Source: Circinella minor (taxonomy: Eukaryota > Mucoromycota > Mucoromycetes > Mucorales > Lichtheimiaceae). From it: 64,000 nucleotides of DNA. This document shows, one piece after another, positions 11,755 to 22,813 of this stretch. The notes below the pieces were generated by a model. It had not been told where the DNA came from and made no database searches. It saw only the letters and a list, made by a program, of their open reading frames with translations. The stretch is from assembly GCA_016758965.1 (NCBI GenBank), contig JAEPRB010000049.1, positions 140,325 to 204,324 on the forward strand. The letters are read 5' to 3'. Each line of letters opens with the position of its first letter. Position 1 is the first letter of the stretch. The translations under genes were made by a program, and so were the position numbers.

Positions 11755-13260
11755 AATTGGAGTGCATTTTTTCGTATTTGAGGGAAGTGATTTTTCATTT
11801 TGGGGAGGAGAATTTTTATATATGGAGACAACGTTTTTCGTTTATGAAAAATACCAGGTGTCACTAAAAAAGATGTACAATCAAAAAGGTGTACTTTTTG
11901 AAAGAGCGACATGGGATAGCAGGAAAAAAGTACACTTTTTTTTTACTTTGTTCCTGAAACACAAGAAATACTCGAATCTTAATACTATCACTATACAATT
12001 ACAATAATGTCAAAATATATTACTTTTTTCCAAAAAACGTTTGAAACAGAGCCTTATGAGGCAATTGGTATAAGCGTCATTTAGGAATTTATAAAATACA
12101 AGATAGATACAAATATAATAGAATAAACAGCATAAAAATGTTTAATAATAAAGGGATAAATGAATGACTTATATTTCAAAATTGTGAAAGAGAATCAAAA
12201 ACAATAACGCCCAGGATTCTTCTTGTAATAATCAATATATCTATAATGAAGACAATATTTCTATAAAATTGGCAATATTTTAAGCATAATAGTTCATTAA
12301 ATAGAATATAAATATAATGTGTGATTCTATGTTTGCTATAAAGTGACCAGTATGTTTTTGGCATAGTTTTATTTGTTTTCTTTTTTTTTATATATTACTA
12401 GTAAAGCAGATAGTATTACTTTTCAGTATATTAATAATTAATTGTTTTTGCATTAATTATATTTTAGTTGACCACAAAAAATATTATGATTTGCTTTGAC
12501 ATATTCATGTATAGAAAAGTGCATCATGATGTATACTATCAAGCTCTCAAACCCAATTGTACACCTTTTTTCGTGTTTCCTAAATAATACACTTACTTTG
12601 TTTCATTATGTCAACAACTTGCAATATATAAATGTAATACAATACAATATAATATAATCAATTTTTTACAATTAATACATGTCTTACACTTTACCTAGTT
12701 TATTATTATTATTATATGGCTAATCCTACTTATCATTACGTTCTATTTCATATATACGTACTTGATATTCTTATTATGATTCCATTATTTTTCAACCATG
12801 GGGTTTTCTTCTTTTTTGTTAAAAAAATTAATTCATGAGTTTCGGTGATATATAAGAATCTATTAGCTGCAGCAATTTATATATATAATACAATATATTT
12901 ACGTATCGCTTCAAAAAACCCATCAACATAATGTGGTGGATCTTCAACTTGACCAAGAAAGCATCATTGTGGTTTGTTCGTCTAAAGTCATTCCCTATCG
13001 CATGTTGTGAATTTTGCTATATACTATGAGTATTAATCAATGAACATTCTCTCGAAAATTTATTTTATAAAAATTAACTTGATTTACTTTAGCATGTACA
13101 ATATATCACACTAGAAAACATGGTCATAATCACAGAAGACAAATAATCTCATTTGATACATCAAACAGCAGTAGTAGCAATGTTGAACAACAACAAAAAT
13201 TTATAGGAACTATTATCAAAATATAGATAAAAGGTGTCCTGCACCAATATTTTATTAAGT
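11755..13260. other. intergenic, with an inverted repeat at 11883-11940
   Basis: No supported gene. A near-perfect inverted repeat (AAAAAGGTGTACTTTTT at 11883-11899 against AAAAAAGTACACTTTTT at 11924-11940, one indel) lies upstream of the minus-strand hypothetical gene. The rest is AT-rich with scattered short frames. Confidence 0.6.
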
Positions 13261-13888
13261 TTAGATTTCATGCCAATTGATTTGTAAGATACCAGTATCT
13301 AAGTCACCAAGAGCTTTGAAAACGGGAGGGGTCAAGTCTAAATCACCATATTTACATTCAGGGCAGGCATCTAGATTTTCAACAATAATAAACCTACAGT
13401 TAGTTTCAAATATAATCTAGAAACAAACCAACACAGCTTTACAAAGAATAAAACAAAAATAAAATGATGTTTACCTTTGACAATAGCATCGACATGCTTA
13501 TTTCCATGATAAATTCTAACTTTTTTAAAACACCAACCGCTCTTTTTAGTCATTTCACCATATTGCACAGAATTCTATTAAAACAAATTATTATATATTA
13601 GTATATACAAGTGCTTATTTTAAGATAAATTTAAAGAGGTGACAATCTAAGAAAGCGTACCATAGCAACAACGTATTCTTCATCAGCTTCATATTCCCAG
13701 CATGCACCCATGGATCCACCATGAAGTGAGGGAATAAACCAAGTAGCTTTACCATGATATGAGTTGCGCTTTTCAACAACATTTGCTTGTCGTCTCTCAG
13801 CAGCACCAGATTGTGTTTTACGGGCATCGATCAAGAAAGCACCAAAGGCAAGAAATAATGTGAAAATAATGGCAATAGTGGTACGCAT
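13261..13888 (-). CDS. Secreted RlpA-like double-psi beta-barrel protein B
   Basis: Exons 13661-13888, 13475-13574 and 13261-13370 join in phase to give 145 aa. The ATG at 13888 is chosen because it opens with a signal peptide (MRTTIAIIFTLFLAFGAFL). VEKR around residue 41 is a possible Kex2 site. The double-psi barrel runs from YHGKATWFIP through SMGACWEYE, VVAMNSVQYG, GWCFKKVRIYHGNKHVDAI, VKDACPECKYGDLDL and GILQINW to the C-terminus. The last acceptor (CTAG before ATGCCTGCC) is required to give VKDACPEC; an acceptor slightly further upstream would frameshift. Compared with the paralogue at 3674-4510 it lacks the long charged tail and ends right after the barrel. It is likely a small secreted wall- or polysaccharide-interacting protein; no enzyme residues are visible. 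Confidence 0.85.
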
Positions 13889-13934
13889 AATGTAATGTAT
13901 GTGTTGTGTCTGGTTTGTTATGAAAATAAAATGA

Positions 13935-13966
<32 letters not shown>

Positions 13967-16900
13967 CAATGCAATGCAATGAGGGGTATGTGAACCAGCA
14001 CAAAAAAAAAGTTGAAAGATGATATATGGAAGAAAAAAATCTGGAAAATAAACGATCCCCTTATATATATATATATATATATTATGACGAGATAAACCAA
14101 AAAAAAAAATATTTTTTGACTGCCAGTGAAACATGGTAACACGATCGACGACGAACGGGGTAAGGGGTCCCACGAAACATATGGGAGAGTCGGTCGCTAG
14201 CGGGGAAGATAAGAAGGGTACGCGAGCCGGAGAATGGGAAGAAGAAGTCCAGCGAACAATGGAGTACTCGAACTTTTTATTTTGTTTCTAGAAACAGAAT
14301 ATTCAACTCAACCAAACATCTTTAAACTAATAACGACTTAGTAAATATACTGAAAGCCTATATTATAATAGTAGCGCTTAACAAACCATAACAAAACTTG
14401 TCATACATAATCCACAATCTGCCATACCAGATAATGACACTAATAAAATAAAATTGGTTACTATAGTGATCAATCTCTTCTTTTGCTGGCTTTTTTCATT
14501 AAAAAAATTGAATGGAAAAAGCGGCGCTAGGTTTTAGATAACAAGAAAAAAATGAAAGAATTTTCGCGTCGCCGTTTCTATTACGCTTTAGTCGCGACGG
14601 TCTCGAACATATTTTATTTCGAGAAGCGGAACTTTTGTCCGGTTCGAAGAAATGGATGTTATTCCAGGTAGTTCATCTTTTAATGGTCACATAGTTGTGG
14701 TTGAAGACCTCACAGCCATTTCATTATTTTTCGTTCAACACGGAATTTTATTTCAGCCAGCTCTCATAAATTAAATATTATCTATAAGAATATTTATTAT
14801 AGTATATAACGTAACAGATAAATAACCTTTTTGGTGTTTTTTTCGGATCAAGAACGGAATGCTTCGGCAAAAGCCAGATAAACAATAGTTGTCGAGTTGC
14901 TTTTTGAGGCTAGTCTACAATTATATAAAATTCCCGACCAGGCCAACAAAAGAGTGACAAAAAAATATTTCAAAAAATCTAATGATCAAAATTGTATCAA
15001 CATTGATAAATGATATCCTTTAGAGAGAAAAAAGTTAAAAAAAATGTAGATGATAATCTATGAGAAAAAAAGAAAGAGAGTTTATCATTTCGTTATATTT
15101 CTAATCACCACCCACTTTTTTCTGGAGATCTTGCCTTACCAACAATAAGCTATTAGCAGTTTACTCAAAATTCGTGACAAATTAATGTGTTAATCTAAGA
15201 AAATTTTTTAAATTATTAATATGCTATGAAAAAAGTAAGTGCAACAAAAACAGTGCAGGCGCGTTCTATTCACTAAGCTGTTTGCATTAAATAAGTTCAT
15301 ATTTTTCTTTTTTTCTATCCTGGAATCCAAGAAAAATGTTGCTTTTTTTATTACTAGCCTTGTTTGGATGACTTGATTCGAATTATATAGTATCATATTA
15401 CGATGTTTTTTTTTGTTTCTTCATTTTTTTTTAAAAAACAGATCGTGCTTAGTTATGGTCCCGCTTTCATCATGGAGATAATACTAATAACTGTTCTTGA
15501 CTTTCTTTTTTCATGCACTAAAGTGATGGTAAATTGTATAAACTTATAATATATATGATATCCATTCCAAAAAAGATATAGTAGTGTGTGAATCATTGGA
15601 GTATTTCAAATGTTGAAATAAAGCGAAACGTGTAAATAGCAGCGTACGATTTTATTATGAGGATGGTTTAGGTAAATAACCATGATACATAATAGCTGTC
15701 ATGGTGACAAAGAGGGATAGCTTATGTATCTTTTCCAACTATGTAGCACGACCATTGGTAATCAAAAAACGTTTTTCTCTAATTCCACATCCCACTTTAT
15801 ATTCAAACAAAAATAATAAGCATAAATCATTATTTTGCTTATTAAACATACATGTCTAATCTTGATACATAAAGATTGTACATGATTATCAATATTCGTT
15901 TATTACTTATTTTATATGTCTCATATATATGTAACCGTTCTATATTATAAATAAAGCATAATGCATTATTATTCTTGGTACATAAATCAATTTTTATTTT
16001 CTTACACATTCATCATGAGTAAGCAGCGGAGAAATTTTTATTTATTTATTTTACCAATGAAATTAATGAAACGGCTTCACGATTATCCACCGTTCTTTAT
16101 CCCGAGGAGTTATGTCATCGTGGAAACTGATGGACGAGAAACATCACCGATTTTTTCGTTAGATAAAGTGTATTTGACTATGATTTCCAACTAGCATCTT
16201 TTCCATCAGACTTCTCGTATATTTTTTCTATCGGTCGGGTTTGTTGATACTCGGTTGGACTGTATTTTAGTCATAAAAAAAGTGACAGGTATTATTAAGT
16301 GAAGCTTTCTGAAAATAGGGGCTGCAACAAAAAAAATAGAGTAAGAATTTATTACTACGCGTGACTCGGAATAGATGGATATAAACTAATGTGTGTATAT
16401 ATACGACATGGCTTGACCTTTATTATGATTCTACAAGTTATAAAAAAAAGCAATAATATTATATTAAAGACATCATGCAACTTAAAATAGAATATATTAT
16501 GGCAGATCTTCCTATATAGTGATAATTCAAAATATTGGTTACATTGATCGATAATGCTATAATAATATGCTTAGGAAAGTAAGAAATAAGTACAACAGCG
16601 AAAATAATACCCACACCAACCGTTGCTATGATAATTAGTTGAGCTCGACAGTTGATATGAATCATTAAGTCACATGCAAAGGTCCCTGTGATAATCGCCC
16701 CACATTTTTTTAATTATATTGCCCGCTCGTGCGTAGAAAGTCAGGATCAAAAAAAAAAAAACGTGGGCTCTTTTTGTTTGTTTTGAACATTACGTTGATA
16801 TTGTAGTACAATTAATCTTTATTTGGATTACTTATTATATTATTATCATGTTTACCAATGAACAACCTGATAAACATTGTTGAAGGTGTTACGAACAAAC

Positions 16901-17605
16901 GATCTTAAGCGGGTGATATTATGTTAATAACTATACATAGACAGTTATCTTTTATAGTGTTTGTTCATCTTTTGTGGAATACGTTCCGTCGAATCTGGGC
17001 CCTGAACAACATTTGTACACTTGTTCAGTGTTAACAAATGCAGGGCAAAAATAATTTTTTTGTGTCATCATTTCAAACTCGATTTCCTGAAGCGTGCTTT
17101 CGTTTTGTTTTGATTTATAAAATAATGTATGTAATAGTAGTGATGCATTGGTAGCGTGATAAATTTATCTTTTAATCATGACACTACAATTTGTTTGAAA
17201 ATAAACAAAAAAAAATCAAGCGTTTAATATTAAAAAAGTATGCACTTTTATTTACTAGTGAACATAATGATCGGTTTAGGGTAGTGTTTTTTATATTCAT
17301 TAATCACACTGAAGAAGATGGACCTAGCACCCTCAATCATCATCTCGCGTACTCTCATATATAACTTCCGAATGCCATGCAAACCATAGTGCATATACAT
17401 AAACAAAAAAAAAGTTTAAATAGCGCCTACCTCTTATGGGGTGATGTTTGTTAACCATGGCGTGAGGTTATAAAAAAGTAACGCCATATTTTTTTTGATC
17501 TGATTTAGGTTATTTATGAATTTTAATATAAGAGTGAGCTCTTTTTCGCCTTTTGATTAATTTCATTATTATCGCTTTCTTTCTTCTCTTTTTTTTTCAT
17601 AAATT
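13889..17605. other. long intergenic region, no supported gene
   Basis: About 3.7 kb. It has (AT)n microsatellites at about 13934-13959 and 14062-14083, in the 5' region of the minus-strand secreted protein gene. A 77-codon frame at 15961-16194 (starts MHYYSWYINQF) has an ATG but no recognisable motif, so I do not call it a gene. Confidence 0.6.
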
Positions 17606-17854
17606 ATGGACTCTACATTTTCTTCAGCATCGTGGTCTTCTAATGATGAAGATCTTCATTTGGATCACCCTCTATCATCGGATGATGAACTCGATGTGGC
17701 TACCATATTATTACCTTCTCAGTTAACACCAACATATATCGATCATTGTCTGAAGATCAATCCCACACGAGCAATAAAAGTGGATATTCTTGGTGATACT
17801 GTTGAATTACCTATCTATACCATGCGACGAAGGAATGCCTTAGCCCATCTTTAG
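17606..17854 (+). CDS. small acidic hypothetical protein (82 aa)
   Basis: A single open frame starts with ATG after a pyrimidine-rich stretch and ends LAHL-TAG. The sequence is balanced: an acidic Ser-rich N-terminus (SSNDEDLHLDHPLSSDDEL) followed by a more ordered part (DHCLKINPTRAIKVDILGD, VELPIYTMRRRNAL). This looks more coding-like than the surrounding AT-rich frames. It lies about 380 bp upstream of the CUE/CCCH/Smr gene on the same strand; no splice site joins them in frame that I can see. The family is not recognised. Confidence 0.5.
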   Translation: MDSTFSSASWSSNDEDLHLDHPLSSDDELDVATILLPSQLTPTYIDHCLKINPTRAIKVDILGDTVELPIYTMRRRNALAHL

Positions 17855-18231
17855 TTAAATGAAGAAAGAAGAAATATACAACAAAAAATTGACTGCTATT
17901 TTTCGTGTCCTTTCTCGTTCTTCCTTTCTTTTTTCTAATTCTCTCAAAAGCTTAAAAAAGAGCTTAAAAAACAACAACAGCAATATTATTACATTTTTTT
18001 ATTCACCTCTTTCTCCCACTTAATTGTACATAGCTGTTTATTATTACTATTATTATCATCACTTGTATATATATATATATATATTTACATATAAATATAT
18101 CTCTATTTTTTTTAATTAGCATAATTTGAATTTCCGAACTTTTTTTTTTTCAGTTGCATATATACACGAGTTTACAGAATAGCTTTTATCTCTTCCTCTA
18201 TTACTATTTTTTACTTTTTTTTTTTTTCTGA

Positions 18232-18337
18232 ATGTCTAATCCCACTGGATTTGATGTAAAGTGGAATTTAGCGTTTTCGCCATTACAAACGTAAGTTTCG
18301 AGAAACACACTGCTGCTTTTTTATATTATTTGTCATT

Positions 18338-18374
<37 letters not shown>

Positions 18375-20968
18375 AAAAAGTTGAGCTGGATCTTATTATC
18401 ATTATCACTCTTTTATTTTATTTTTTGGAATAGACCACCTTGCGATTCAAAGAATGATGATCCAACTCACACAGATCATGCAAGAACGTTTCAAGTAAGA
18501 TCGAAGCTTAAATGAGTCGCTAAAAAATTCATTCAAATCTTTTAGATTTAACCAATTTTTCAAAAAAAAAAATAATATCCTCATTACGGTCTTATTATAG
18601 CTATTTGGTAACTCACCTTCAATGACTTCTCCTAACCCTTCTTTGAAGTTAAAACCCCCTGCATCTCCATTACCCGAGCGTCATCCCACGATATTGGACG
18701 CTGATGCTCCAACATTTGTCCCACAAGAATCAGTTACTCGATTTGATCCATTTAATGCACAAGGTGATAGTAACAGTCATAGTGACAGCAACGATTATAA
18801 TAAGCAAAGTCACCATTATGATATTGATATTGACGATGACGACGATGACGATGTTGTGCTCAGTAATCATCTTCTGAATGCACAATTATTGGATGATTTT
18901 GATGTCGATGATAATTCCACTACCCCTTCTTCCTCAACTATTCACGCCACTCCATCTCATTTACCTATTACTACTACTACTCCCTCTGTTACCAACTCAA
19001 GTACTACATCTGTAGGTATCAACACCATCTTACCAACCACGACTACAGCAACCGTATTAAGTCCATGGAATGGCAGTAACACATCATGGAAACCGGGGTT
19101 AGAATCAACAATGAAAAATATTTGGGAAAACGATAATAATAATAAGAACAACAGTAATTCGTATAATAATAGTGGTGAAGAATGGTGGGATCGTTTTGAA
19201 CCTTATTCACAAGAAGATGAAAAAGAATTCGATCCAACTCTTCAATATTATCATGGATCATTAATTGATACGGATACAATTCAAGATATGAGCAAGTTAT
19301 CATTAACAGATCCATCTATTGAAGAATCACAAGTGGAAAATATTGGTGAAGACATGTCAGCAATTCAAATGCTTGAATCCATATTTACTGACTTAAGTGA
19401 AGCGGAGTTAACATCGACTCTTGAGGAAAATGAATATGATTTGGATAAAACAACAGAATCTTTATTTGACCGAAAGCAACAACAAACAGTATTGACATCA
19501 CCACAGCAACAGGAACAATACGTTTCATCATCATCAGCTCCCCCAAAAAAAAGGCAAGTGTGTCGTCATTTTCTTGCTGGAGAATGTTATCGAAAAGATT
19601 GTTGGTTTGCTCATGATCTTCAAGTTAAAGTGTGTAAATTCTGGTATGTTCTTTTTCTTTTTGCTACCTATAATGTATATAACTGGATAAAGGGACAAGG
19701 GGAAATGATACAAGGAGATTTCGATTTATCCCTTCATTTCATTCTCCTCTGTATTATGAGTATTATTCTATATACATTGTTGCACCATCATAAATTGTGA
19801 AGCGTGAACAACATTTCTTATTATATATTTATATATAGGCTACAAGGTTCATGTTTAAAAGGTGATTATTGTGAATTTTCCCATCATATTGATGTAAATG
19901 AAGTCGCAAACAAAATGAACATTCAAAAAAATCAACCTATTACCAAGCCTGCTCGATTTGATGAATCTGAATACCCAGGTCTACAAAGCCAAAAAAAATC
20001 TACAACAAAAGCAACACCAATAACAATGAAAAAAACATTTCTTTCTTCGACTTCTATTGATAACAATATATTACCATCTTCAAAGACATCTGTCACTGTG
20101 GAGAAAAAACAGCTTGAGGATGACGATTTCCCATCTCTTGCAGCATCTGCAAAAATGCGTACTACTACATCGCCATCTACTTCTTCTTCTGATATATCGA
20201 AATGCACAAAACCTGTCAACTTCGCTGAAATAGCTAAACGAAAGGCACAAAGTAACTCCAAATCAATCGGTAGTGCTACTAAAAAAAGGGGGGTTCCTTT
20301 GATGTCTGAATCTCGAATCATGCAACGTTTAAAAAAACCTGTCAATATTCCGTGGTTGGTAACTGGCAGTACATTAAACACAGAATATTTGAAGCAGGTA
20401 ATGAGGGATCATAAGAGAACCATGGTTTCAAGAGAATTGGTGGGAGGGAGGATTGGCTCAGTTAAATGAATCATATTTAAATACATTTATATTATAGCGA
20501 GAACAAGCAATCCAATATGGAACGTTGCGGAATCGATTCTTTAGTCGTGCAACGGCATTTTATCTGCAAGGAGATGGTGCCAAAGCAAAAGCTTATTCAA
20601 ATGAAGCCAAATACTATAACAGACTGATGCAGGAGATGCACACCGAAGCAAGTCGACGTATATTTGAACAAAGAAACCAACATGAAGCTTTTATTGATTT
20701 ACATGGCCTTCATACTGATGAAGCTTTGGATATGATTGAAGAACGATTGGACAATCTTAAAAATAGCTACCAAGGTGTTGTTTATATCATTACAGGAACA
20801 GGGCATCATTCAGGTGCTCATAGTAGTAAAAATAGTAAACTGAAACCTAGTGTGGATGAATTTTTACGTGAGCAAGGTTACCGTTTTGCAGAAACAAATA
20901 TGGTTGGCGATAATAAGGGTGGGATCTTTGCGGTGGATCTTACTCTTTATCATCATCAGCGATCATGA
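18232..20968 (+). CDS. PAM2-CUE-CCCH-CCCH-DUF1771-Smr protein (mRNA surveillance nuclease-like)
   Basis: Exons 18232-18290, 18434-18494, 18601-19643, 19839-20397 and 20498-20968 give 730 aa. Domains in order: a PAM2-like motif LDADAPTFVP near residue 72-81 (poly(A)-binding protein contact); long acidic Ser/Thr/Asn linkers; a CUE-like ubiquitin-binding helix bundle about 291-335 (MLESIFTDLSEAEL...YDLDKTTESLF); two tandem CCCH fingers from about 361 (C-x7-C-x4-C-x3-H, then C-x7-C-x5-C-x3-H), with an intron inside the second finger; FPxL-type motifs (EYPGL, DDFPSL); DUF1771 (YLQGDGAKAKAYSNEAKYY); and an Smr domain with FIDLHGLHTDEA and ITGTGHHSG. Smr proteins with CUE domains (yeast Cue2, worm NONU-1) cleave mRNA at stalled ribosomes. 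Such a role here is inference from architecture. The DLH and TGxGxHS motifs are intact. Confidence 0.88.
18341..18373 (+). repeat. poly-T tract (33 nt) inside intron 1 of the CUE/CCCH/Smr gene
   Basis: An uninterrupted run of T lies in the first intron, between the donor at 18291 and the acceptor at 18433. It is probably length-variable between isolates and prone to sequencing error. Confidence 0.9.
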
Positions 20969-22813
20969 TATTGAATAACAGAAACAATGATTTTAATAAA
21001 AATAGTATTATACTCTCATGAAAGAGAAAAAAAAAAGAAGAGAGAGGAAGTAGTTTTTGTATAGCCTGCATTTGGAACCTAACCCCTTTATTCAAAAAGA
21101 TACCTAGACTATTAACAAATTGCGAGAAACACATTTTTTTCGAGCTGTCATAGTAGAACAAGATCGTTCTCCATTCATACTAACAAGAACAACAGGAAAT
21201 ACGATACAAATCTATTGGTATTTATCTTGTTAAATTTCAAGAGAGATTACCAGCAAAGAAACAAGGGTTTAGCTGAAATTACTCTGCTGGACGATATGAT
21301 ATTCATACTGATAATCCTTAAGAGATACTATAGTATAATTTAAAAGTGGCTGTTATGATATGCTGAAAGAATTTAATATTACGTAAATTGAAAAAAATAT
21401 ATATTATCTACTTATCTATACAGTTGAGAATTATATATTCCTATTATTAGTTTCTATGGCGCTGTTTTCAATATTAAAGTTACGTAGCAACATATGATTA
21501 TCTAATATGTACAATTACGGTTATGAGTAATGTATAGACTGCTGATCTCAACTCAGAGAAACTCAACGTGGGGTGGTACTATTCATACAGGTATACTGCT
21601 GAAAAACGTCATTGAAAAAGAAATTGTCTTCTTGTGTTCCTAATCGATGTCTCGATTTAGATAAATTAGTGTGATACATGTGTTGCCACAATGCCGGAAA
21701 CAGTTCCGCTCATAGTATTATGTTTGCCGTGTATAGGCAACATTTAGGAATTAAAGAAAGTATTCAATAGAAGCAAACGCCATCCAATAAAAGAGCTCGA
21801 GAGGAGAAGCGAGATGAAGATTGATCAGCAGGTATATTAAATGATATTTCTTAATAGATTTTTTTTTGGGGGAGGGGATAGTTAAAATAAGTATATCACA
21901 AAAAAGCAGAAGAATAAAGACATTTTTCCGCTTTTCATTCAAAGATAATGCATGTAACCTGTCAAAATAAAAACCTATATCTTTCACACACATTCAAACT
22001 TGTATATGATACAACATTAAACAGCATGAATATGTAGTTGAGTTTGTTTTAGCTTCTCTTTTCCTCCTCTTCTATGATATGCGGAAATGATGATACATGT
22101 TGTAATATTAGAATACCCAGGCTAAATTGATGGGTAGCCTATACGTAGCACATGTTTCAAAATATTATGGGCAGCAAAACAGCTATTCAATTGCCAATAA
22201 TGTTATAAGAGAAGAGTTTTACAATACTAACTGGCGTCAACATGAAACCATGACGACGAAAAAAAAAAGCAGCATGAATCTACGAAGACTTCTCTTTTTC
22301 GATTTGAATGTGCCTGAAAATTCAATTGTGGATTGAAGAAGCAGGAACATTAAAACTAGTTTCGAAACAAATAATAATGCCATTTACCGCTTCAATTAAA
22401 TTTAAATTAGACGATGTTTGATGTACAAAAAGGTAGAAAAGCCGGAAGTAAAAAAAAAAAAAGACCATGAAGATACAATATATCCTCGTGGAAATAACCC
22501 TATGGAGGTAATAATCGACAATAAAGTCACGCCAAAAAAAAGTGCGGAATCATATAAGCAAGGACAGACGTGCAATAGAGGGCGTTACAGGAAAAAACAC
22601 CAATAGCTTCTTTTATGTATGAAGATCCTTTCCTTATTTTCTTCTTTTCATTTTCTATTTTTTATTTTTATTTTTTGCATTTAAAACTAGTAGATATACA
22701 GTCCTTTTTCTTCCTCTCTCTTCCTCTCTTTTTTACTTTAATTCTTCTTTGCATATCATATCTCCCCTTTTATTCTCTTTTTTTTCCCCGCATAACATTT
22801 GTATATCCCGCAC
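20969..22813. other. intergenic between the two Smr genes
   Basis: About 1.8 kb. Plus-strand frames at 22127-22336 (from MMGSLYVAHVSKYY) and 22418-22606 are open but have no recognisable motif or splice partner, so they are left uncalled. The last 150 bp before 22814 are strongly pyrimidine-rich, typical of a 5' UTR in this window. Confidence 0.55.

Noticed and set aside
13360..13400. Upstream acceptor for the last exon of secreted protein B
   Set aside because: It would put the exon out of phase with the conserved VKDACPEC block; the acceptor just before ATGCCTGCC is in phase.
13631..14173. 180-codon minus-strand frame upstream of secreted protein B
   Set aside because: Only the part from the ATG at 13888 is supported. 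The upstream extension runs through (AT)n microsatellites and would bury the signal peptide.
15961..16194. 77-codon frame starting MHYYSWYINQF
   Set aside because: Composition is AT-driven in the first half and there is no recognisable domain; insufficient support for a gene.
19932..20381. 149-codon minus-strand frame inside the CUE/CCCH/Smr gene
   Set aside because: Antisense shadow of a strongly supported coding exon; no motif of its own.
22127..22606. Plus-strand frames between the two Smr genes
   Set aside because: No motif, no splice continuation and no clear promoter context; may be chance.
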